In this document: positions 26,001 to 32,847 of the stretch, piece after piece | How positions within the stretch are numbered: the first letter of the stretch is position 1 | Layout: each line of letters opens with the position of its first letter | From: Occultella gossypii | GTDB lineage: Bacteria; Actinomycetota; Actinomycetes; Actinomycetales; Beutenbergiaceae | NCBI RefSeq assembly: GCF_019947135.1 | Contig: NZ_JAGSHT010000032.1 | Location: 1 to 60,098, forward strand | Length of the DNA stretch: 60,098 nt | Direction: 5' to 3' | Program-made: the position numbers and the translations under genes | Notes under the pieces: model-generated | What the model was told of the DNA's origin: nothing | The model's database searches: none | What the model saw: the letters and a program-made list of their open reading frames with translations, nothing else

Positions 26001-27440
26001 GTCGACCTCCTCGATGCGCAGCACCGCGGTCGGGCCCTCGGAGGAGGACGCGAGGCTCAGGCGGGCACCGTCGTGGGAGGCGCACTCGGTGCCGAGGCCC
26101 TCGTTGATCGCGGTGACCAGTTCGTTCGGGGTGGTCGCGGCGGGGTCGAGCCCGGCCACGTCCAGGGTGACGGCGGGCGCGGCGTCGAGGCCGAGCCGCA
26201 GCTGTGAGTGCCCGCGCAGGTCCACGCCGGAGCCGATGGCGCGGCCGGCGATCACCCGGGCCGGGGTGGCGTCGGTGCCGACCGCGAGCCGCGGTGCCGA
26301 CCCGAAGAGGGCGGTGGTGGCGGGCTGGGCGGCGGGCTCGGTCAGCGCGACCGAGCCGGCCTCGCCGACGGTGGGGGAGGTGAGGGTCAGGAACCGACCG
26401 TCGTCGGTCGCGACCGGGACGCCGGCGCCGGCGTTGATCGCCGTCGTGATCTCGGCGACGTCCACCGCGGCCGGGTCCGCCGCACCGGCGGCGCAGTCCA
26501 CCTCGGCGACGTGGTCGGCGTCGAGGACGATCCGCAGGTACCGGGCCACGCGCAGGTCCACCGGGGCGGACAGGTCCGCCCGGCCGGTGATCGTGGCCCG
26601 GCGTGAGCCGGCGCCGGTGTACCGCCGCGGCGCCAGCCCGAGCACGAGTTCGGCGGCGTCGTCCGGGCCGTCCTCGACGGCGACGGCGGAGCCCGGCCCG
26701 GTCGTGGGCGAGGTGAGGACGAGGTGGCCGGCCTCGACGGTCGCGACGGCGGTGCCGAGCTCCGCGTCGAGGGCGGCCGCGAGCTCCGCGGCGGACGCGC
26801 TCGCCGGGTCCGCGACGCCGGTGGTCAGGTCCGCCGGGATCGCCCCGCCGTCGTCGAGGGCCACCCAGAGGGTGTGCGCGCCGGTGAGGTCGATCCCGGC
26901 GCCGAGGTCCACGGAGCCGACGAGCCGGCCGGGGGCGGCGTCCCGCCCGGCGACCCGGGCGGCGCCGATGCCCAGCACCGCGGAGGCCGCGTCGGCCCCC
27001 CGGGGCGCGCTCGTGGTGAGCACGTCCACCTCACCCGGGGCCCGGTCCCCCTGTGCCCTGTCCCACCAGGCGTCGAGCGAGGCGTCCTCGATGTGCAGGC
27101 CGAGGGCCTCCGCCGTGATCCGCAGGATGCCCTGCACCGTGACGGTGCCCTCGAGGTGGGTGCGCACGAAGGCGAGCAGGTGCTCCCGGAACTCCGCCAC
27201 GCTCTCGTCCGGGCGCGGCGCCAGCCCGTACAGGGCGGCGAACAGGGCCAGGTCGGTGATCGCGGGTTCCCCGGCGTCGGCGAAGGTCACCCAGTGCGCG
27301 CGCATCACCGCGATCAGGGAGTTCTCGGCGGACTGGAGCTCGCCACCGTGGGCGTCGGTGAAGGCCCGGAGCGCACTCGGGTCGCCCCGCACCGCGTAGG
27401 TGGGCGGCAGGTTCGCCAGGATGCGGTCGGCCTTAGGCAT
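23100..27440 (-). CDS. Tail protein I-like N-terminus fused to an eight-repeat array and lectin-like C-terminus
   Basis: 1446-residue baseplate/fibre protein. Residues 1-120 (ILANLPPTYAVRGDPSALRAF, LALFAALYGLAPRPDESVAEFREHLLAFVRTH, GTVTVQGILRITAEALGL) look like phage tail protein I / gpI, which normally attaches fibres and follows baseplate J, as here. Eight diverged ~112-120-residue repeats then run to about residue 1050, each with a DL..GvDL strand, a LR..VDGG.PV strand, an AINAALG-like helix and a closing LTSPTxG motif (near residues 243, 355, 466, 578, 701, 814, 932, 1043). The last ~400 residues resemble beta-rich sugar-binding modules. ATG overlaps the baseplate J stop by 8 nt. gpI is usually ~200 residues, so the fusion is unusual. 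Function beyond position is inferred. Confidence 0.72.
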   Translation of the reverse strand: MPKADRILANLPPTYAVRGDPSALRAFTDAHGGELQSAENSLIAVMRAHWVTFADAGEPAITDLALFAALYGLAPRPDESVAEFREHLLAFVRTHLEGTVTVQGILRITAEALGLHIEDASLDAWWDRAQGDRAPGEVDVLTTSAPRGADAASAVLGIGAARVAGRDAAPGRLVGSVDLGAGIDLTGAHTLWVALDDGGAIPADLTTGVADPASASAAELAAALDAELGTAVATVEAGHLVLTSPTTGPGSAVAVEDGPDDAAELVLGLAPRRYTGAGSRRATITGRADLSAPVDLRVARYLRIVLDADHVAEVDCAAGAADPAAVDVAEITTAINAGAGVPVATDDGRFLTLTSPTVGEAGSVALTEPAAQPATTALFGSAPRLAVGTDATPARVIAGRAIGSGVDLRGHSQLRLGLDAAPAVTLDVAGLDPAATTPNELVTAINEGLGTECASHDGARLSLASSSEGPTAVLRIEEVDGDAALDVLGLRPRSGRGTAPVTANLTGTADLSGGMDLSSRNLIRLAVDGGEPVEIDLRAGVADVTAADVGELADAVNAALGAEDDPVAGDDGAHLILTSPTAGAAGSLEVDPIVTTVRRRFVTRARVLDEAATTVLGFTARTARGLPGTSARLTTSTDLSGGIDLTGGSFLRVVVGDSGAVEVDCAGPRPRATTAAEIAQHLADGVPGLEVSTDGRAVVLLDPTPGAASRVALEPPYPLDAADQVLGAGAIGSVTGTGAAGVHFTGTVDLEAGVPLPADAALRLGVDGAAPVDVPLGDGITPATLGLARICAQINVALGAPVAAHDGAHVLLTSPTVGGDSALVIEAPAAGTDATPAVLGIPAPRTYTGLAATAARVVGTVDLTGGADLGARHLLRLRVDGGAPVDVDLTSAPGASGGPVDLAAITAAIRAATTADAASVPMPGGLALALTSPTTGPASRLEVSRAEVGDAAPLLFGAAGRAVTGTDPTPATIEGEVDLLAPVDLTERSVLRLRLDHGEPVDADLAGVTPSATLGAEIVAAIEAVAPGVAALGATDRLVLTSPTTGPDGAVEVVPTRHLEVVEYPPTTDTVTAALAHGGVLVFSSSGSADVPGRVRVDSSGGVHGPRLTDPAAGWSVHVDTTVPAGGELILEWAPGGVGARVRGPSGWHPVDPALIHVSAGGGPGPLTVRRGRNRWSWTECDAARFDEAVFDEDSFAGGPCVEDAVFDVSRFSPAAVPARFTATADRAASAHVTVTWDSHTAGAFEVNLPADLDPRFGRPFGEARFGAAEPELIAGVVTEPLGDDDNVITRVNAESALIECSPAPTVPIGWRAVALPFREPVHLSLGSGTQPARMYVSGPGLAPGFLEVRAADPGTYGNDISVSMRVVGPEIYDVTVHLPGARFENARAVVAGPEPPTLAERLLDPTPIGVGTAKAAGIRAVVTRDRARFGSSAAPAGPDRPAEEG
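24290..26900 (-). repeat. Eight protein-level repeats ending in LTSPTxG
   Basis: The repeat array lies inside the tail protein I fusion gene. Closing motifs are LTSPTTGPGS, LTSPTVGEAG, LASSSEGPTA, LTSPTAGAAG, LLDPTPGAAS, LTSPTVGGDS, LTSPTTGPAS and LTSPTTGPDG. Period is about 335-370 bp. Copies 3 and 5 are most diverged. The pattern resembles beta-alpha modules of fibre or flagellar-hook-associated proteins. Confidence 0.75.
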
Positions 27441-29037
27441 CGGCGTCCTCCGTGGCGACGTCGTCGGGCGTCATGTCGAGCGCGATCCACCACGGCTCAC
27501 CCGCGACCTCGGCGCCGACCGCGAACGTGCCGGCCTCGAGCTCGGCGTCCGTGGCGCCTTCGCCGGCACGGTCGGGCGCCGTGGACACGAGCAGGGACCG
27601 GTCCGGGATCCGGCCGGTGGTGGGCGCGTTCACCCCCGCCGTGGCCACCGAGGCGGCGAGCGCGGCGCGCAGGGCCGCGTCGTCGGAGCCGTCCGGCAGG
27701 AACTGGACCGCCTGCACCAGCGCGTCGACGAGCCCGGCGTCGCCCTCCGGCCCGGCCAGGTCCGCGCGCGCGACCACGACGTCCACGATGGTCGCCTCCA
27801 GCACGTCCGGGACGGCGCGGATCACGGCGAGCAGGGCAGCGCCGTCGGCCGGGTCGCCGCGGGTGAGCCCGTCCACGTACGCCGCGACGGCGGCGACGAT
27901 GTCCGCGCGCACCTGCTCCTGCCCAGGACCGGACAGACCCGCCGTGATGCTCGCGCGCACCCGCGGGGTGATGAACACGTACCGGGCCACCAGGGTGGCC
28001 ACCACCCCGGCGGCGCGGGTGGCGTGCACGGCGTCGGTGAGGGCGGGCAGCCGCTCGGGTTCGGCGTCGACCACCACCGTCACCGTGCCCGGCTCGGAGC
28101 GGGACCCGAGCGGTGAGTTCGGGTCGAAGAACTCCACCGGCGTGCCGCGGCCCTCCCGGATCACCCGGTCCAGCGCGGCCAGGGTGGCCTTGCCGAGGGA
28201 ACGCAGCGCCGCCTTCGCGCGGGTGCGCAGCTCGTCGTCGGTCTCGTCCGCGGCGGCGCGGACGGTCGGGTCCAGGTTGCTGACGTTCTCGATGCCGGCG
28301 ATCGGCTGGGTCATCTCGGAGATCGCGCCCGCGGCCACGAGGCCCGCGTCCCCGGCGAACGTCACGTCCGCGCGGATCGGGGCGTCGATGCGGACCTGCC
28401 CGGTCTGCAGGGTGCGCGGCTGAGTGGTGGTGAACACCACGGCGTCGGGGGTGGCCAGGCGGGTGCCGGCCGGGATGTTGATGTTGCCGTCCACGCCCGC
28501 GGCCCGGAAGAACGTGGCGAGCCCTTCGGCGAACTCGGCCCGCTTGCGGGTCACCCCGAGGATCGCGACCACGTAGTCCAGCGAGGCCCCGGTCGCGGTG
28601 TCCACGAAGGCGGAGAGGTAGGCGAGGTTGATCTGCTGGTAGACCACGGCGATCTCACGCCCGATGGCCTCCGTGAGGGTGCGGGTCACGGAGCCGACGT
28701 TGATGTCGGAGAGCGGGGAGCGGGTGTCCAGGCGGAAGTAGTCGACGTAGAACGTGGACTCGTCGTCCGGGTGGGTGCCGTCCTCGAGCCAGATCACGCT
28801 GTTCGTGGCGGTCCCGCTGAACGTGAAGTCGATCGCGAGCAGGAACGTGCGCGGCGCCCCGCCCGCGGTGCCGGTGATGCCCCGGATCCCACCGGCCGGC
28901 TCAGCGAGCGGGTACGTGCCGATCTTGAGGTCGAACACGATCGGCTCGTTCACCACCCCGCCGACCACGGAGGTGAGGATGTCCCCGACCAGATCCCCGT
29001 ACGGCCGGTTGACGAGGTTGACCACGTCCTCGTTCAT
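27433..29037 (-). CDS. Baseplate J-like protein (gpJ / Afp11-12 family)
   Basis: Baseplate wedge protein of 534 residues for a contractile tail. Family-like features include the RTLTEAIGREIAVVYQQINLAYLSAFVDTATGASLDYVVAILG segment (residues ~120-165), where J proteins carry a helix followed by a hydrophobic pair and the DxxxxxLG motif. GNINIPAGTRLATPDAVVFTTTQP follows (~residue 185), the characteristic IPxGTxVxxxGxxF strand. ETDDELRTRAKAAL and TVVVDAEPERLPALTDAV follow later. It overlaps gp25 by 4 nt upstream and tail protein I by 8 nt downstream, giving the classic gp25-J-I order. Confidence 0.88.
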   Translation of the reverse strand: MNEDVVNLVNRPYGDLVGDILTSVVGGVVNEPIVFDLKIGTYPLAEPAGGIRGITGTAGGAPRTFLLAIDFTFSGTATNSVIWLEDGTHPDDESTFYVDYFRLDTRSPLSDINVGSVTRTLTEAIGREIAVVYQQINLAYLSAFVDTATGASLDYVVAILGVTRKRAEFAEGLATFFRAAGVDGNINIPAGTRLATPDAVVFTTTQPRTLQTGQVRIDAPIRADVTFAGDAGLVAAGAISEMTQPIAGIENVSNLDPTVRAAADETDDELRTRAKAALRSLGKATLAALDRVIREGRGTPVEFFDPNSPLGSRSEPGTVTVVVDAEPERLPALTDAVHATRAAGVVATLVARYVFITPRVRASITAGLSGPGQEQVRADIVAAVAAYVDGLTRGDPADGAALLAVIRAVPDVLEATIVDVVVARADLAGPEGDAGLVDALVQAVQFLPDGSDDAALRAALAASVATAGVNAPTTGRIPDRSLLVSTAPDRAGEGATDAELEAGTFAVGAEVAGEPWWIALDMTPDDVATEDADA

Positions 29038-29534
29038 GGTGCACCTCCCGCGAGTGGCACCCCGACCACGAGGTTCAGCTCGGTCTGGGTGCCGATGATG
29101 ACGACGGCGGCGCGTACCTCCAGGCGGGTGGCGTCACGCGGGTCGGTGGTCACCGTGATCGACGCGACCCGCTCGACCCGGGGCTCCTCGGAGAGCGCCT
29201 GCAGCGCGTAGACCTTGGCCCGGTTCCGGGTGGTGGGCGTGTTCGGTTCGCCGATGAGCTCGTGGAGCCGGCTGCCGTAGGCCGGGTGGCCGAGGCGGGC
29301 GAGCTCGCCCACCTCGGTGAGGAAGCGCAGCAGCAGCGCCTGTTCGAGGTTCTCCCAGCCGGTCACCGGGAGCAGGTCGTGGCCCGGATCCGCCTGACCG
29401 GGCTCGAGCAGTTGCGGGCGAGGGCCGGTGCGAAGGTCCTCGCCCCGCTCGCGCTGGGCGGCGGTCAGCAGGTCGCCGAGCAGGCGCAGGTCGGTCCCGG
29501 CGAGCGCCTCGCGTTCGGCGGTGGGGATGCTCAT
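29034..29534 (-). CDS. GPW/gp25 family baseplate protein
   Basis: Baseplate wedge protein related to T4 gp25, 166 residues. The core is WENLEQALLLRFLTEVGELARLGHPAYGSRLHELIGEPNT, matching the gp25 pattern of a conserved L-T-x-x-GE-x(n)-P-x-YGSRL. RVERVASITVTTD follows. Start ATG 29534 is placed 5 nt after AGGAGG; a GTG one codon earlier would be too close. gp25 proteins link baseplate and sheath initiation. It overlaps the J gene by 4 nt. Confidence 0.88.
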   Translation of the reverse strand: MSIPTAEREALAGTDLRLLGDLLTAAQRERGEDLRTGPRPQLLEPGQADPGHDLLPVTGWENLEQALLLRFLTEVGELARLGHPAYGSRLHELIGEPNTPTTRNRAKVYALQALSEEPRVERVASITVTTDPRDATRLEVRAAVVIIGTQTELNLVVGVPLAGGAP

Positions 29535-29637
29535 CACGTCCTCCTCTGTGCTGGGGCTGCTGGGTCTGTGCTGTCCGGGTTGGGGGCGGCTGCGCCGGGG
29601 CGGCCGGCGCGGGCCGGGCCGTTCGGCACGCGCGCGA

Positions 29638-29973
29638 TCACGGCGGCCACCCGTCGGTCACGGCGGTCGTGGCGGGCGGTCCGATCACGAGCAGGATCCC
29701 GGGCGGGGAGGGGATCCGGTCGCCGGTGCGGACCAGCCCGCGCCCGCCCACCCGGACGCCGGTGCTGGTGCCGACCGGGCCGATGACCAGCGGATAGGGC
29801 ACGCCGGTGACGGAGTTGACCATGACGCAGATCGACCCGCTCGTGGCCAGCGGCTGCCCGCTCGCCGAGATGACCGGGGGCAGCACGGCGATGATCGTGC
29901 CGGTGTCCGGGGCGCCGGCTGCGCCGGGCGTCACCATGACGCTCGCGCCGATGCTCACGGGTGCTCCGGGCAT
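29638..29973 (-). CDS. PAAR-like spike-tip protein
   Basis: 111-residue protein expected to cap the central spike of the tail. It shows PAAR-type features: an N-terminal PGAPVSIGASVMVTPG, a middle PPVISASGQPLATSGSICVMV, and a terminal GRGLVRTGDRIPSPPGILLVIGPPATT. The Gly/Pro-rich short beta-hairpin pattern fits the family. It lies directly downstream of the gpV spike gene and is preceded by GGAGGAGGT. The metal-binding histidines of classical PAAR are not obvious, so it may be a metal-free variant. Confidence 0.72.
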   Translation of the reverse strand: MPGAPVSIGASVMVTPGAAGAPDTGTIIAVLPPVISASGQPLATSGSICVMVNSVTGVPYPLVIGPVGTSTGVRVGGRGLVRTGDRIPSPPGILLVIGPPATTAVTDGWPP

Positions 29974-29995
29974 GTTCGCACCTCCTCCTGCTCGC

Positions 29996-30802
29996 TCATG
30001 GACCGAAACTGGTCAGGCCGTTGATGGACACGGACACGCCCTGCACCCTCACCCCGGTGCCCCCGCGGACCGTCGCGGACAGACCTCCGGTGAGTTCCGC
30101 CGTCGTGCCGGCCCGGGCGGTCAGGGAGGTGCCGGCGTCCAGGGCGATCGAGCCGCCGGCCTGCAGGGTCAGGTCGCCCGAGGCCTGCAGCGTCACCGAC
30201 GCCGCCGAGGTCAGGGTGGCGTCCCCGTCCTGGTCGAGGGTGACCGTGGTGGCGCCGGACTTCACCTGCACGGTGCCGCCGCTCGCGCCGGACTGGTCGA
30301 GCCGCAGCTCGGTCTGCCCGGCGGTGGCCGTCACCGTGCCGTCGACGATCCGCACGGTGATCTTCGGCGGCATCTCGATGATCAGTTCCCGGGCCGGGTC
30401 GTCGGTGGGGTGGTTGCGCAGCGCGGCGAGCACGCTCGCGTCGTCGTCGGCGTCCAGGGGCAGCCGGAGCACGATCTCGTCGGTGGTGGAGCGCGGCGGC
30501 CGGTCGGCGTCGTCATAGAACCGGGCGATCACCAGGGGGGCGTTCACGTCCCCGTGGTCGAACGCGACGAGCACCAGGTCACCGACGTTCGGGATGCCGA
30601 CGGTGCCGACGTGGCCGGTGCCGACCGGGACCCGCTTGAGCAGCAGGCCGGAGTTCTTCAGGGCGACGTCCACGCCGTAGTTGTCGTCGTCGTCCGCGGT
30701 GGCGTGCGGGTACACGGACTCGACCACGCCCAGCTCGGTGCTGCGCACCGCGGCCAGCTCGTGCCGCACAATCGCGGCGATGGTGTCGACGATCGTGGTC
30801 AC
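29996..30802 (-). CDS. Baseplate assembly protein V (spike, gpV/VgrG C-terminal type)
   Basis: Central spike protein of 268 residues. The N-terminal OB-fold region contains ELGVVESVYPHATADDDDNY, NSGLLLKRVPVGTGHVGTVG and PNVGDLVLVAFDHGDVNAPLVIARFYDDAD, which match phage gpV / VgrG gp5 OB domains. The C-terminal half is a repetitive beta-helix (VTLDQDGDATLTSAASVTLQ, LTLQAGGSIALDAGTS), as in trimeric needles. It starts with GTG overlapping the hub gene stop by 4 nt. Hub and spike, often fused as VgrG, are separate genes here. Confidence 0.88.
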   Translation of the reverse strand: MTTIVDTIAAIVRHELAAVRSTELGVVESVYPHATADDDDNYGVDVALKNSGLLLKRVPVGTGHVGTVGIPNVGDLVLVAFDHGDVNAPLVIARFYDDADRPPRSTTDEIVLRLPLDADDDASVLAALRNHPTDDPARELIIEMPPKITVRIVDGTVTATAGQTELRLDQSGASGGTVQVKSGATTVTLDQDGDATLTSAASVTLQASGDLTLQAGGSIALDAGTSLTARAGTTAELTGGLSATVRGGTGVRVQGVSVSINGLTSFGP

Positions 30803-31842
30803 GGCGCACCTCCCGCGGCCGCGGCGGCGGCGCCGACCAGGCTGCGCAGCCACACGTCGGTGGTGAAGCCGTGCGTCTTCTCCAGGCGGTGCTCGACGGC
30901 GCTCACCTGGTGGTTGCCGTCCGGAATCCCCGCGTCGGGCCGGTCCGGGAAGTCCTCCAACCGCACCAGCGCGCCGAGCGCAAGCTGCGGGCGGCCCTGG
31001 ATCCGGACCCGCCCGGTGACGGCAGTCGCGGCCAGGTGGTCGGCGAGCGCCTTCGCGGCGGTGGCCGCCCCGGCCGCGGTGCGCAGCGACCCGCGCTCGA
31101 GCAGCAGGGTGGGTGCGTCGGTTCCGGACGTGCCGGCGAAGGACGCGAAGTCCTTCGTGAGCCACGCCCACGACTCGTCGCCGCGGGAGCCGCCGGGGCT
31201 CTCGCCGAACGCCGTGACGGTCCCGGCGACCGGCCGGATCCGGGTCAGGTCCGCCTCCAGGACGTGCTCGCCGTAGCGCAGCACATGCACCGATCGGGTG
31301 CCGCCGAACGCCTCGAAGACGAGTTCGCCGTCGGGCGTGAAATAGGTGTCCACCCCGGCCAGGGCGGCGAGGTCGCGCACGTGCCGGCACGCGTCCCGGC
31401 GCCCGTCCACCACGTACGCGTGCAGGCTCGGGCCGGCGTCCGCCCGCGCCACCAGGACGCCGGCGGCGTCCGCGAGGGCCCGGACCACGTCCCCGGCGGT
31501 CGTGTCCTCGAAGGTACGGTCCACCCGGGTGCGCAGCAGCGCGTCGGCCTTGGAGTGGGCGATGATCCGGGTGGTCCGCAGGTCCGGCTCGACGGCGACC
31601 ACGGTGCCGGTGAACACGACGACCAGTGCGGGGTCGGCGTCGGAGTAGCCGAGCTCGACGCGGGCGTCCGCCCCGGGGACGGCGGTCAGGGCGCCGACCT
31701 GGCCGGCGATGATGGTCGCCTCGTCCGCCGGGGTGCTCAGGTCCGAGCGCACCACGATCTCGACGACGGTGGACGCCTTCGGCTCGACGGTGGTGTCGAT
31801 CACCTGGTCGCCGATGGTGAGCCGGTAGGCCGGTCGCAGCAT
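30799..31842 (-). CDS. Baseplate hub protein, late control gene D (gpD) family
   Basis: Tail hub protein of 347 residues. gpD/VgrG N-terminal features include STVVEIVVRSDLSTPADEAT, a GDQVID strand, a VVVFTGTVVAVEPDLRTTRIIAHSKADALLRTRV segment (~residues 75-110), FEDTTAGDVVRALADAAGV and YFTPDGELVFE. TGRVRIQGRPQLALGALVRL near residue 280 is the typical closing OB/hub strand. It connects the tail tube to the spike encoded next (4-nt overlap). RBS AAAGGA precedes ATG. Confidence 0.85.
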   Translation of the reverse strand: MLRPAYRLTIGDQVIDTTVEPKASTVVEIVVRSDLSTPADEATIIAGQVGALTAVPGADARVELGYSDADPALVVVFTGTVVAVEPDLRTTRIIAHSKADALLRTRVDRTFEDTTAGDVVRALADAAGVLVARADAGPSLHAYVVDGRRDACRHVRDLAALAGVDTYFTPDGELVFEAFGGTRSVHVLRYGEHVLEADLTRIRPVAGTVTAFGESPGGSRGDESWAWLTKDFASFAGTSGTDAPTLLLERGSLRTAAGAATAAKALADHLAATAVTGRVRIQGRPQLALGALVRLEDFPDRPDAGIPDGNHQVSAVEHRLEKTHGFTTDVWLRSLVGAAAAAAGGAP

Positions 31843-31845
31843 GGC

Positions 31846-32847
31846 TCAGTCCTTTCCGCCGGTCAGCCAGTCCCGCAGGGCGGGGCTGGTGGTGGCCGGG
31901 TCGACGTCGTCGAGGGCGGCGAGGACCGCGGCGCGCAGGCCGGCGCCATCGGCGGTTGTCACGTCGACGGCGGTCGCATCGGCCGCGGTCGTGTCCGTGC
32001 CGGCGGCTCCGGCGCCCTCGGGCTGGATGCTCACCGCGGAGTCCCCGGGGCCGGCGCCGGCGAACACGTCCGCCGGGGTGAGGGGTTCGGGGACCGGCGC
32101 CCGGACCAGGTTCGGGACGAACACCTGGAGCAGGTGCGAGCGCAGCGCCCCGAGGTGGGGGTCGAGCGCGGCCCGCAGCATCGCCCGGGCCAGGCGGGCC
32201 CGGTGCGCGGTGTCGAACTCGGCGGACTGCGTCATGTCCAGGTAGGCGTTCACCAGGTAGGCCCGCTGCGCGCGGACGTCGGTCTCGGGGTGCTCGGCCA
32301 CCCGCATGAGCCGGTCGAACCGGTCGATGCTCGTGCGCAACGCCTCCCGGGCGACCGTCCAGACGTACCGGGCGAACAGCCCGCCGGCGTCGCGGTGGTG
32401 CCGCTCCGCCTGCTCGAGCAGCGCATCCGCCGTCGGGTGCTCGCGCTGGAGCGAGAGCGCCAGCCGCAGGTCGGCGAGCACCGGACCGGAGGCCTCGAGC
32501 CGGAGCAGGTGCTCCTCGGCGAGCGCGTCGGCGAGGTCCCCGCCGACCCGGCTGAACGCGAGGAGGCGAGCGCCGACGTCGACCGGCACCCGCGACCACA
32601 GGCCCACCGAGCCCACCGGCCGCCCGGATGCGAGCCGCTCCTGGTGCACCTCGAGGGTGACCACGGATCGGGGGGCCTCGGTCAGGGAGCCGCGCAGCAC
32701 GTCCGCGAGCCGCACGGCCAGGGTGACGCTGCGGACCTGCCGACCGGGCGCGCCGTCCCGCCAGGGCCCGAGGTCGGCTTCGTCGATGACCACCTGGACG
32801 ATGGTGCTCGCGTCCAGGATCTCCGAGGTGACGGCGTTGTCGTTCAT
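31846..32847 (-). CDS. Unrecognised tail-cluster protein
   Basis: Soluble 333-residue protein whose ATG overlaps the stop of the 1346-residue gene by 4 nt, and which ends 3 nt before the hub gene. The N-terminus (SEILDASTIVQVVIDEADLG) and SVTLAVRLADVLRGSLTEAPRSVVTLEVHQERL look beta-rich. The middle is helical and charged (ARYVWTVAREALRTSIDRFDRLMRVAEH), and the C-terminal ~70 residues are an Ala/Thr/Asp-rich linker ending in a small helical element. No domain is recognised. Tight coupling between adaptor and hub genes suggests a baseplate or assembly role. Confidence 0.65.
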   Translation of the reverse strand: MNDNAVTSEILDASTIVQVVIDEADLGPWRDGAPGRQVRSVTLAVRLADVLRGSLTEAPRSVVTLEVHQERLASGRPVGSVGLWSRVPVDVGARLLAFSRVGGDLADALAEEHLLRLEASGPVLADLRLALSLQREHPTADALLEQAERHHRDAGGLFARYVWTVAREALRTSIDRFDRLMRVAEHPETDVRAQRAYLVNAYLDMTQSAEFDTAHRARLARAMLRAALDPHLGALRSHLLQVFVPNLVRAPVPEPLTPADVFAGAGPGDSAVSIQPEGAGAAGTDTTAADATAVDVTTADGAGLRAAVLAALDDVDPATTSPALRDWLTGGKD

